From positions 1,992,001-2,056,000 of the forward strand of contig NZ_CP019980.1 in NCBI RefSeq assembly GCF_002982115.1: a DNA stretch of 64,000 nucleotides, written 5' to 3'. The position numbers were made by a program, and so were the translations under genes. Origin of the DNA: Lysinibacillus sphaericus (GTDB lineage: Bacteria > Bacillota > Bacilli > Bacillales_A > Planococcaceae). This document shows, one piece after another, positions 48,014-55,508 of the stretch; positions within the stretch are counted from its first letter, which is position 1; the number at the start of each line of letters is the position of its first letter. The notes below the pieces were generated by a model. The model did no database searches, was not told the DNA's origin, and was given only the letters and a program-made list of their open reading frames with translations.

Positions 48014-48694
48014 ATGATTGTACGTAAGGAAGATATAAAAATAGTAGATAATTATGTTACGATTCAAACAATAACTCCGATGAAAGTTGTCTCGTCAGCG
48101 ATGCATAATCCTGGCTTTGGCTACTATACACATCTACTGAATCGCTCTGTACCAAAAACTTACGATGAACGAAAACCACATCATGAGTTGCGACGGTTTT
48201 TGCAATCAGAGGGTTATCCCATCGACAAAACCGTTGCGATGATGACAGCAGTAAACGCTCGTTTTGCAACAATACGTGAATTTACATATGAAGGTTTGCA
48301 TCTAGTTGTTATGATAACAGCAGGCTTGGGCAATGCCGTTGATATTACGCGTGCATTTCATCGACAAGAGCAATATCACGCTGGAACGATTAATACTTGG
48401 GTGCTAATCAATGGAAAACTATCGGATGAGGCGTTGTTTCAGGCAATGATCTCAACGACAGAGGCAAAGGTCAAAGCACTACTAGATGAAGATATCACAG
48501 ATCCTACTACGGGTACATTAGCAACAGGCACGTCAACGGATAGTTTACTTATTGCATCGACGGAAGAAGGCGATTTCCATCAATATGCAGGCCCTATTAC
48601 AATGTTGGGCAAAGTGATTGGGCATGGTGTTTATGAAACGATGCGTGAGGCCATCCAAAAATACAAAAAAGAGAAAGAGGCGAATCCACTATGA
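48014..48694 (+). CDS. cbiZ: Adenosylcobinamide amidohydrolase CbiZ
   Basis: A 226-residue enzyme that cleaves the aminopropanol side chain of (pseudo)cobinamide or pseudo-B12 to give cobyric acid for re-assembly. The family signature AGLGNAVDITRAF and GTSTDSLLIASTEEG is present. Being first in the operon, it indicates salvage and remodelling of incomplete or foreign corrinoids rather than de novo synthesis; no corrin-ring genes are present in the window. TGGAGG is 8 nt before the ATG. It overlaps cbiB by 4 nt. Confidence 0.9.
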   Translation: MIVRKEDIKIVDNYVTIQTITPMKVVSSAMHNPGFGYYTHLLNRSVPKTYDERKPHHELRRFLQSEGYPIDKTVAMMTAVNARFATIREFTYEGLHLVVMITAGLGNAVDITRAFHRQEQYHAGTINTWVLINGKLSDEALFQAMISTTEAKVKALLDEDITDPTTGTLATGTSTDSLLIASTEEGDFHQYAGPITMLGKVIGHGVYETMREAIQKYKKEKEANPL

Positions 48695-49647
48695 TTTTAC
48701 TAGTGATTGCCTGTATCATTGGCTTATTATTTGATTTAGTTGTCGGTGATCCTCCTAAAATGCCACATCCAGTACGGTGGATAGGCAAACTTATTCAAGC
48801 GCAAACCGCCTTGTGGAATAAGGGCAAGATGCGAAAATTTCGTGGGATGATCATGGCGTTAGCTGTTGTTGGAACGACCATGTTTGTTGTAACCGTGATA
48901 GTAGTGCTTAGTTATCAAGTGAACATTGTGTTTGGAATTCTAATTGAGGGGTTATTAATTGGCGTTGGACTAGCACAGCGTAGTTTAAAAGAAGCAGCAA
49001 TAGCTGTCTATGAGCCTCTTGTCCAAGGAGATTTTGCAGAAGCACGTGTGAAATTATCGTGGATTGTTGGGCGAGATACCGATCAGCTTGACGAGGATGA
49101 AATTGTTCGGGGTGTAGTAGAAACAGTATCTGAAAATACAAGTGATGGTGTAACCGCGCCACTCTTTTATGCATTTTTATTTGGGGCAATTGGTTTATGG
49201 GGATACAAGGCAGTAAACACGTTAGATTCAATGATTGGCTATAAAAATGAAAAATACAAAGATTTTGGTATGTTTGCCGCAAGACTTGATGATGTCCTAA
49301 ATTTTATTCCTAGTCGTTTAACAGGGTTGTTGATGGTACTTGGTACTAAAAATGAAACAACTGTTTCGCTTGGCAAACGCTTAAAACGCTGGGTACAGGA
49401 TGCTAAAAAACATCCCAGTCCGAATAGCGGTTATTTGGAAGCAGCAACTGCTGTACAGTTAGGCGTACAACTCGGCGGGAAAAATACATATCAAGGTGTT
49501 GCATCGTATAGAGCGACGATGGGTGAAAAACTTGTACCGTTAACGAAAGAGCACATTGCCACATCTGTGACTCATATGCGAATTGCTACACTGCTCTTTA
49601 CGCTTGTTATGTTAGCAATGGAGGTGTTAATTTTTGCAATTACCTAA
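48691..49647 (+). CDS. cbiB: Adenosylcobinamide-phosphate synthase CbiB
   Basis: A 318-residue membrane enzyme that amidates cobyric acid with aminopropanol phosphate. DLVVGDPPKMPHPVRWIGKLI, WIVGRDTDQLDEDEIVRGVVETVSENTSDGVTAPLFYA and GYKNEKYKDFGMFAARLDDVLNFIPSRLTG are diagnostic. Four to five hydrophobic helices. It overlaps both neighbours (4 nt with cbiZ, 14 nt with cobD), so the block is tightly coupled. Confidence 0.95.
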   Translation: MILLVIACIIGLLFDLVVGDPPKMPHPVRWIGKLIQAQTALWNKGKMRKFRGMIMALAVVGTTMFVVTVIVVLSYQVNIVFGILIEGLLIGVGLAQRSLKEAAIAVYEPLVQGDFAEARVKLSWIVGRDTDQLDEDEIVRGVVETVSENTSDGVTAPLFYAFLFGAIGLWGYKAVNTLDSMIGYKNEKYKDFGMFAARLDDVLNFIPSRLTGLLMVLGTKNETTVSLGKRLKRWVQDAKKHPSPNSGYLEAATAVQLGVQLGGKNTYQGVASYRATMGEKLVPLTKEHIATSVTHMRIATLLFTLVMLAMEVLIFAIT

Positions 49648-50719
49648 TCATGGAGCAAATCCGCAAAATGTCTATCAGCAGCTCGGGCTGAAAATGCCGA
49701 CAGAAGTATTTGATTTTAGTGAGAATGTCAATGCAGCAGGTCCTCCTTCTTTTGTTGAGGCACGCTGGCGCACATTTTATCCATTAATCCAGCGTTACCC
49801 AGATCCAGATGGTGAACCTTTTTTAACAAAGGTGGCCCATTTTCATGGCATTGAAAAACAGACAATCGTCCTAGGGAATGGGGCGTCAGAGTTATTTAGT
49901 GTGTTAGCCAGACGCTATGTAAATAAACGTGTTATTGTCATTCATCCGACATTTTCGGAGTACGAACGGACGCTAAAGGCTGCCGGGGCGAATGTTGTGC
50001 CAATTGTTGTGGATGATTTTATAAACTATACATTACCAATGGCACGTCTTTATCAAGAAATGGTACATGCAGATGCAGTATATATCTGTACACCAAATAA
50101 TCCAACAGGTGTCTTACCAAAAAAAGAAGAACTACTCCGCTTAATAGCTTATGGAGCGGACGTAGACTGTGAACTCGTATTGGATGAGGCATTTATTGAT
50201 TGGGTCAGTGAAGATCATTCGTTAATTGGCGATGTTGCGCATCATCCACATGTAATTGTTGTGCGATCGATGACAAAAATGTATGCCATTCCTGGATTAA
50301 GACTCGGCTATTTAGTTGCAAGCAAAATTATTGTTTCAGAGCTAAAAGCAATGTTGTCACATTGGAATCTCAACGCATTTGCGCTTGTTATCGGTGCGGG
50401 CTGTTTGGATGAGCATGATTATTGTCAACAGGCAATCGACTATGCCACAAATCAAAGAGCGTGGCTCCAACGTTTTTTGCACGAACACGGATGTCGCGTA
50501 ACAAATAGTGTGACAAACTATGTATGCTTTTCATTGCCGAGCAACCAGCATCCAGATACATTTTTCAGCTTTTGTTTAGGACAAGGAATTGTCCTGCGCC
50601 ATACAAAAAACTTTATGGGGTTAAATGGTGAATGGTTCCGCATCGGTATTAAAGATGTAACAGCGATGACCTATTTACATAACTGTTTACAAACGTGGTT
50701 TAAAGCAAATAAGGGGTGA
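49634..50719 (+). CDS. cobD: L-threonine-O-3-phosphate decarboxylase CobD (PLP aminotransferase fold)
   Basis: A 361-residue class I/II aminotransferase-fold protein. FDFSENVNAAGPP at the N terminus, LGNGASELFSVLARR, CTPNNPTGVLP and the PLP-lysine motif VVRSMTKMYAIPGLRLGY (Lys in S-M-T-K) fit histidinol-phosphate aminotransferase relatives; the operon position identifies it as CobD, which makes aminopropanol phosphate for CbiB. Start TTG at 49634 follows GGAGGTG within the end of cbiB. Confidence 0.88.
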   Translation: MQLPNHGANPQNVYQQLGLKMPTEVFDFSENVNAAGPPSFVEARWRTFYPLIQRYPDPDGEPFLTKVAHFHGIEKQTIVLGNGASELFSVLARRYVNKRVIVIHPTFSEYERTLKAAGANVVPIVVDDFINYTLPMARLYQEMVHADAVYICTPNNPTGVLPKKEELLRLIAYGADVDCELVLDEAFIDWVSEDHSLIGDVAHHPHVIVVRSMTKMYAIPGLRLGYLVASKIIVSELKAMLSHWNLNAFALVIGAGCLDEHDYCQQAIDYATNQRAWLQRFLHEHGCRVTNSVTNYVCFSLPSNQHPDTFFSFCLGQGIVLRHTKNFMGLNGEWFRIGIKDVTAMTYLHNCLQTWFKANKG

Positions 50720-50724
50720 GAAAA

Positions 50725-51333
50725 GTGACAACTTTTTATCTAGTTCGACATGGGGAAACAGTTTGGAATAAAGAACATCGATTGCAAGGGTGGTTAGATT
50801 CTCCATTGTCTGAAAACGGCATTTTACATGCCCAAAAACTTGGTGAACAATTGAAAAACATTCCCTTTACTGCAGCGTATAGTAGCACAAGTGGTCGTGC
50901 AAAAGAAACATTACACTATTTAACAGTAGGTCGCAAGCTAGCTATTCACTATGAGGATGATCTACGTGAAATTTTTTTAGGAAACTGGCAAGGAAAAACT
51001 GTGGAGGATATTATGGTCAGCAATCGTTTTGACTACGAGCTGTATACCCATTTTCCAGCACAATTTGTCGCCACTCACACCGAAAGCTTTGGCGAAGTAA
51101 CAGAACGAGCGATGTATACGTTAAAAAATATTGCCAAACGCTATCCACATGAACATATTTTAATTGTGTCACATGGAGTAACGATTAAATGCATGATTAA
51201 TGCCATATTAGAGCGGGGCATTGACCAGTTATGGACAGCGCCACACATAGAGGGGACAAGCGTGACTATCGTAGAGCGTACAGAAGAAAGCTGGCACGTC
51301 AAGGTTATTGGTAGCACACAACATTTACAATAG
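50725..51333 (+). CDS. Histidine phosphatase family protein, CobC-like (first)
   Basis: A 202-residue phosphoglycerate-mutase-fold phosphatase with the phosphohistidine motif FYLVRHGETVWN, conserved Arg in RLQGW..SPLSENG, and VSHGVTIKCMINA. In cobamide operons such proteins are alpha-ribazole-phosphate phosphatases, acting on ribazole phosphate or on cobalamin 5-phosphate. GTG at 50725 has AAGGGG 8 nt upstream; the frame is also open at GTG 50716, which overlaps the cobD stop. Confidence 0.82.
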   Translation: MTTFYLVRHGETVWNKEHRLQGWLDSPLSENGILHAQKLGEQLKNIPFTAAYSSTSGRAKETLHYLTVGRKLAIHYEDDLREIFLGNWQGKTVEDIMVSNRFDYELYTHFPAQFVATHTESFGEVTERAMYTLKNIAKRYPHEHILIVSHGVTIKCMINAILERGIDQLWTAPHIEGTSVTIVERTEESWHVKVIGSTQHLQ

Positions 51334-51346
51334 AGAGGTGAAAACA

Positions 51347-51922
51347 GTGCCGCTAATTTTTATTTCGGGTGGGGTTCGCAGCGGTAAATCTCACTTTGCC
51401 GAACAAGAAGCTGTTTTGCACTATCAAAATAAAGATTTAATAAACAAACGATTGATATATATTGCTTCTGGTGTTGCCATGGATGTTGAAATGGAAAAAC
51501 GCATAGTGCGACACCAAGCAGATCGTTTAAAACAAGCGATTGCGTGGCATACAATTGAAGCACCTTATCAAATACAGGATGCCTTTAATACGTTGGTTGA
51601 AGGGGATATTGTACTTTGGGACTGTGTGACGACATGGCTGACAAATGCCTTTTATGAAGGGTTTGATCGTGGAACGCCATGTGTAGAAAAGCCAGGGTGT
51701 CTAGAGGAAAAAATATGGTTTATGAAAAGTGCAGTATTGACGTTACTTGACAAAAAGGTGACGCTTTTTGTCGTTTCTAATGAACTTTTTGATGAACCGC
51801 CGTATGAAAATCAGGAGGTGGAATTGTACCGCCAATTGCTCGGCAATCTCCATCAATGGTTTGTATCTATTTCACATGACGCCTATGAAATAAATTATGG
51901 TATCGTCAAGAAATGGAAATAA
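51347..51922 (+). CDS. cobU: Adenosylcobinamide kinase / guanylyltransferase CobU (first, full P-loop)
   Basis: A 191-residue CobU-family protein. P-loop GGVRSGKSHFAE, IYIASGVAMDVEM, and RIVRHQADRLKQAIAWHTIEAP with the His that becomes guanylylated in CobU. The C-terminal third (VVSNELFDEPPYENQEVELY) lacks the usual G-x-G-I-V-P-E-N segment. It adds GTP-derived GMP to adenosylcobinamide phosphate. GTG at 51347 follows GAGAGGTG. A second CobU-like gene lies at 53436. Confidence 0.82.
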   Translation: MPLIFISGGVRSGKSHFAEQEAVLHYQNKDLINKRLIYIASGVAMDVEMEKRIVRHQADRLKQAIAWHTIEAPYQIQDAFNTLVEGDIVLWDCVTTWLTNAFYEGFDRGTPCVEKPGCLEEKIWFMKSAVLTLLDKKVTLFVVSNELFDEPPYENQEVELYRQLLGNLHQWFVSISHDAYEINYGIVKKWK

Positions 51923-52138
51923 GGAACCAACTTCTAAGCTTAGTTAGTGACTGACACAAAAAAGATGTAACTCCACAAGTAAACGGGAAAATCTGGATGG
52001 CACGGTAGCATGGAAAACGATTTTGATTGCTCCTGTAAACGTTTGCTTTTTATGTCTTATTGGCAATTGATCTACTAGATTTTTTTATATTCTTCACTAA
52101 AATTGGTTGAGATCACACGAAAGAAAGAAGGCAAGGCG

Positions 52139-52915
52139 ATGAAAACTATATGGCACAGTGTATTGCTGGCATTTCAATTTTTTACAGTTTTGCCTGTACA
52201 TAAAGAAATTCCGTTAACTAAACGGACAATTACCGGAATGTTTGCATTTTTACCTTGGATAGGGGCGCTGATGGGAGCTGTTGTTGCAGCGATAATCTAC
52301 TGTTTAACACAATGGACAGCCAGCAGTGAAGTCCTCTTAACTTTTATGATTATCGGTTTATTTGCATTATTTACAGGAGGCTTGCATCTAGACGGTTTTA
52401 TCGATATGGGGGATGCTTATTTTTCTTATCGCGATCGCGACAAGCGACTTGAAATATTAGATGATCCGCGAGTTGGGGCATTTGGTGTACTATCTGTGTT
52501 ATTTCTAGTGTTGGGAAAATTCGTTGTGCTACATGAACTTTTTGTACAGAACAAACTTTCATTATGGATGCTTGTCTTTATCCCTTTATTGACACGTGTA
52601 GGAATGAGTTTCTATTTTCTATCGTTACAATGTTCGAAGGAAAAAGGACTTGCTTATTTTTTTAAAACACATATACATCATCGCTTACTGACAAGTTTGA
52701 TGTTACTTACGCTTTTACTTGCCTATTGTGGTGTGTTCGTAGTTTCAAGCTTTTCTATAGTGCCATTGCTGTTAATGGTCGTTTTAGTCATTGCATTTGT
52801 ATTGTTTCGGCAGTTTACAGTGCGTAATTTTGGCGGAGTTTCTGGTGACTTGCTAGGTGCTTCAATCGAAGGAATGGAGGTTGTGCTATGGGTGACATTG
52901 TTACTGTTCGTTTAA
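52139..52915 (+). CDS. cobS: Adenosylcobinamide-GDP ribazoletransferase CobS
   Basis: A 258-residue multispanning membrane enzyme (six or seven helices) that joins adenosylcobinamide-GDP with alpha-ribazole (phosphate). LAFQFFTVLPV at the N terminus, FTGGLHLDGFIDMGDAYFSYRDRDKRLEILDDPRVGAFG (the D-rich substrate motif) and NFGGVSGDLLGASIE near the C terminus are diagnostic. ATG at 52139 is chosen; the ribosome binding site (AAGGCAAGG) is weak and the frame extends back to a TTG at 52103. The 3-prime end overlaps the next gene by 28 nt. Confidence 0.93.
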   Translation: MKTIWHSVLLAFQFFTVLPVHKEIPLTKRTITGMFAFLPWIGALMGAVVAAIIYCLTQWTASSEVLLTFMIIGLFALFTGGLHLDGFIDMGDAYFSYRDRDKRLEILDDPRVGAFGVLSVLFLVLGKFVVLHELFVQNKLSLWMLVFIPLLTRVGMSFYFLSLQCSKEKGLAYFFKTHIHHRLLTSLMLLTLLLAYCGVFVVSSFSIVPLLLMVVLVIAFVLFRQFTVRNFGGVSGDLLGASIEGMEVVLWVTLLLFV

Positions 52916-53484
52916 TGAGACATGCACCAACAAAAGAAAATGTGGAAAAGCGTTATATTGGCTGGACAGATTCTTCCTTAGCACAGGCGTCGGCGCTTCC
53001 AATAGTCAATGATTCTGTCAGAAAAGTATATGGCAGTGATTTACGTCGTTGTCAAGAAACCGCGAAATGTTATTTTCCACAAGCTAGCTATATAGCCGAT
53101 GCGAGATTTCGAGAGACGAATTTTGGTGATTTTGAAGGCAAAACATATGACCAATTAAAGACAGATTCTCGGTACCGTAGATGGTTAGATGACCCAATGA
53201 AAAATGCGCCACCAAACGGTGAAAGATTTGATAAGTTTTGTGAGCGAGTAGTCGCAGGTTTTTTAGCGTTACCAAAAGATGAGGATGACTATTATCTCGT
53301 TGTTCATGGTGGGGTGGTGCGAGCGTTACTTGTTGCATTTGCTCCACAACAAGAGGCTTTTTGGTCATATCAAGCACCCCATAATCGCCTATTTACGCTA
53401 ACGTTTTCCAGAGCAGCTTGGAAGGAGGGAGCTAGATGCATGTCTTTATCGGAGGAGCCTATAACGGAAAAACCGCTTATGTAG
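52888..53484 (+). CDS. cobC: Histidine phosphatase family protein, CobC-like (second)
   Basis: A 198-residue phosphatase with phosphohistidine motif VRLMRHAPTKEN, SDLRRCQETAKCYF, ETNFGDFEGKTYDQL and VVHGGVVRALL. The combination of R-H-A-P-T and the E-T-N-F-G-D-F-E-G loop is the pattern of alpha-ribazole phosphatase CobC, so it is the better CobC candidate of the two phosphatases in this operon. It overlaps cobS by 28 nt and the following CobU-like gene by 49 nt. Confidence 0.82.
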   Translation: MGDIVTVRLMRHAPTKENVEKRYIGWTDSSLAQASALPIVNDSVRKVYGSDLRRCQETAKCYFPQASYIADARFRETNFGDFEGKTYDQLKTDSRYRRWLDDPMKNAPPNGERFDKFCERVVAGFLALPKDEDDYYLVVHGGVVRALLVAFAPQQEAFWSYQAPHNRLFTLTFSRAAWKEGARCMSLSEEPITEKPLM

Positions 53485-53828
53485 AGCGATTACTAAAAGA
53501 TGATCACTATACGATAATTGATGGCGAACTACCAGATGTTGCACCTGATTGTGATGCACTCATTATTAAAAATTTAGAACAATGGCTCGTAAAACGCAAT
53601 TTGGAGGAAGATGAAGCCATTATCCATCACATTTTGACAACACTTAAAAGCCTTGAAAAAAACTGTGTAGTATATATGATTGTAACCGATATGGGACGTG
53701 GTGTTGTACCGATGGAAAAGCAAGCAAGACTATTGCGTGACACGTGTGGTCGCTTGTATCAGGCGTTATTTGCAGAAGCACAACAAGTAAATCGCATTTG
53801 GTATGGCATTGCAGAACGTATTAAATAA
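53436..53828 (+). CDS. Second, short CobU-like protein
   Basis: A 130-residue protein with a P-loop FIGGAYNGKTAYVE and a CobU-type C terminus, TDMGRGVVPMEKQARLLRDTCGRLYQ, but without the central R-H-x-x-x-R ... W-x-T-x-E region containing the guanylylation His. It is therefore complementary to the CobU-like gene at 51347, which keeps that His but lacks the G-x-G-V-V-P tail. It may be a kinase-only or structural partner. GAAGGAGGGAG precedes the ATG; it overlaps the previous gene by 49 nt. Confidence 0.7.
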   Translation: MHVFIGGAYNGKTAYVERLLKDDHYTIIDGELPDVAPDCDALIIKNLEQWLVKRNLEEDEAIIHHILTTLKSLEKNCVVYMIVTDMGRGVVPMEKQARLLRDTCGRLYQALFAEAQQVNRIWYGIAERIK

Positions 53829-53874
53829 ACGAGTTTAGGCTTCAGTAGAATACTTGTAGAAAAGAGGAAATGGA

Positions 53875-54369
53875 ATGAATCGACAAAAATTAATGAGTTT
53901 GACATTAACAGCCATGGTTGCAGCGATTTGTGCAGTTGGGGCAGTTATTAAAATTCCGTCTTTTGTATCATCGGCGGCACTCGACTCAGCGCCAGCATTT
54001 TTAAGCGTTGCATTTTTATCGCCTGTATTGGCAGGAGTAGCAGGGTTAATAGGTCATTTGATTACAGCATTGACATCTGGTTTTCTACTTGGACCTTTGC
54101 ATCTTATTATTGCGGTCGAAATGTTTATTGTTGTATGGCTATTCGGTGTGATGCACAAAAAAGGTATGCATTTTTGGAAATGGCCAGTAGCGCTTATATT
54201 AAACGGTGTGATCGCACCACTCCCATTTTATTTCATCATTAGTCCAGCGTTTTTCTGGGGCTCATTAGCGAGTATTTTCATGGCAACTGTCATCAATTTA
54301 TTGATTGTAGCTGTCGTGATGCCAATACTCTCGAAAGTGTTTGTTCGTAAGGCAGGGCGAGCAAATTGA
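53875..54369 (+). CDS. cblT: ECF-type S component, probable alpha-ribazole transporter CblT
   Basis: A 164-residue membrane protein with five or six hydrophobic helices: LTLTAMVAAICAVGAVIKIP at the N terminus and FLSPVLAGVAGLIGHLITALTSGFLLGPLH in the middle, typical of energy-coupling-factor substrate-binding subunits. In Firmicutes that lack CobT, an S component (CblT) next to CblS imports alpha-ribazole. The operon context and the next gene support this reading, but a cobinamide or other vitamin substrate is not excluded. AGAGGAAATGGA precedes the ATG. Confidence 0.6.
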   Translation: MNRQKLMSLTLTAMVAAICAVGAVIKIPSFVSSAALDSAPAFLSVAFLSPVLAGVAGLIGHLITALTSGFLLGPLHLIIAVEMFIVVWLFGVMHKKGMHFWKWPVALILNGVIAPLPFYFIISPAFFWGSLASIFMATVINLLIVAVVMPILSKVFVRKAGRAN

Positions 54370-55052
54370 GAAATGCAGTAAAAATAGGGAATCTGATTGT
54401 TACAACAGATAATGCTGCAGCCATCGGAGAAAAACCTCAAGATGTCGTATCGGCTCCGGATACATTAACGGCTTATTTAACTGGGCGCGTCACTTTTCTA
54501 GAACAGCTTGCAGCCGATGCCCTACCCAGTCATATTATTCTTGCCAACTTTTCAGGCGATGAGGCGTGGTCTCGTTATGTCGTAGGACTTGCGCAAGTCT
54601 TTGAAGAAGCAGGTCTACCATGTCCACCTGTAAATGGCAGTTCAGAATCCAATATGCCGACTGTGCAATCGGGATTATCTGTAACAATGTTAGGTGAAAT
54701 GCAAACAAGGTCGTCATTTGCTCGTGACAACCTGATTTGGTATACGTATGGACTGCCACTCGTTGGCAATGAAGTGCTTGCGCAGCCTGAAGATGTGGCC
54801 CAACTACAGCCCATTTACCAAGCTTGGCGCGAGGAAATTGTGCAACAAGTTTGGCCGGTAGGTTCTCAAGGTTTACAAGCAGAATTTTTAAGACTTTTTG
54901 GTCAGCAACAAATTAAAAGTTCGCTGGATGTAGGAAAAACAGCAGGGCCATGTGCGGTAATTTTACTAGGAATCAATCCAGAAAAAGAGCAACTGGCACA
55001 AAAAATTTTTACTAGAAATTTTGAGAAACTGCGTAAAACTGCATTGGAATAG
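54366..55052 (+). CDS. cblS: AIR synthase-like protein, probable alpha-ribazole kinase CblS
   Basis: A 228-residue protein; VNGSSESNMPTVQSGLSVTMLGEM resembles the ATP-binding beta strand of AIR synthase/ThiL-type kinases. It begins with TTG at 54366, overlapping the S-component stop, so the two are coupled. In Listeria and Geobacillus, CblS phosphorylates alpha-ribazole imported by CblT, bypassing the CobT reaction. No cobT is visible in this operon, which fits. The assignment depends on context and my memory of the family. Confidence 0.55.
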   Translation: MRNAVKIGNLIVTTDNAAAIGEKPQDVVSAPDTLTAYLTGRVTFLEQLAADALPSHIILANFSGDEAWSRYVVGLAQVFEEAGLPCPPVNGSSESNMPTVQSGLSVTMLGEMQTRSSFARDNLIWYTYGLPLVGNEVLAQPEDVAQLQPIYQAWREEIVQQVWPVGSQGLQAEFLRLFGQQQIKSSLDVGKTAGPCAVILLGINPEKEQLAQKIFTRNFEKLRKTALE

Positions 55053-55174
55053 GGCTTGCTTCGAGCAAAAGTAGCGATTTCGAGAATACAAGGGGCAAAA
55101 CGCCTATTGAAACGTTAAACACAATATGTTAGATTTGTTTAGGAGTTAAAACACTATATATAGTATATTGGACA

Positions 55175-55345
55175 AGCGGTACCAGTATGGTTTAAAAGGG
55201 AATTCGGAAATAGAGATATCTAAAGCCGAAGCTGTCCCCGCAACTGTAAGTGCTGACAAATAATTAGGATGCCACTGTGAAAGAACGGGAAGGCAATTAT
55301 TTGAAGGAAGCATGAGCCAGGAGACCTGCCGAGTTGTTCAAGACA
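55175..55345 (+). promoter_or_regulatory. Cobalamin riboswitch upstream of nrdAB
   Basis: All major B12-element blocks occur in order: GGTACC...TTAAAAGGGAATTCGG (55177-55206), GCTGTCCCCGCAACTGTAA (about 55229-55248), GCCACTG (about 55270), and the B12 box GAGCCAGGAGACCTGCC (55314-55330). It precedes a terminator and the class I ribonucleotide reductase genes, so cobalamin is expected to switch the reductase off. Confidence 0.95.
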
Positions 55346-55434
55346 GCAACACATCTTCGGGGATTGAGAAGTGGAGGCGAGAGATTTGTCCACTTCGATG
55401 TGTACATGTCCTTCATTTCCATTTCCGATTTTAC

Positions 55435-55475
55435 AGCGATTACGCAACCGAAACAGGGTGTGTAATCGCTTTTTT
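55435..55475 (+). terminator. Expression-platform terminator of the cobalamin riboswitch
   Basis: AGCGATTAC(GCAACC) pairs with (GGGTGT)GTAATCGCT, followed by six T. It sits between the aptamer and the nrdA ribosome binding site. Confidence 0.88.
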
Positions 55476-55508
55476 GTGTGCGCTGATAGAAAGGGAGAGA
55501 ATGGGAAT

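Noticed and set aside
55371-55508. 46-residue N-terminal extension of NrdA
   Set aside because: The frame is open by chance through the riboswitch terminator; the family-like N terminus begins at 55509 after a ribosome binding site.
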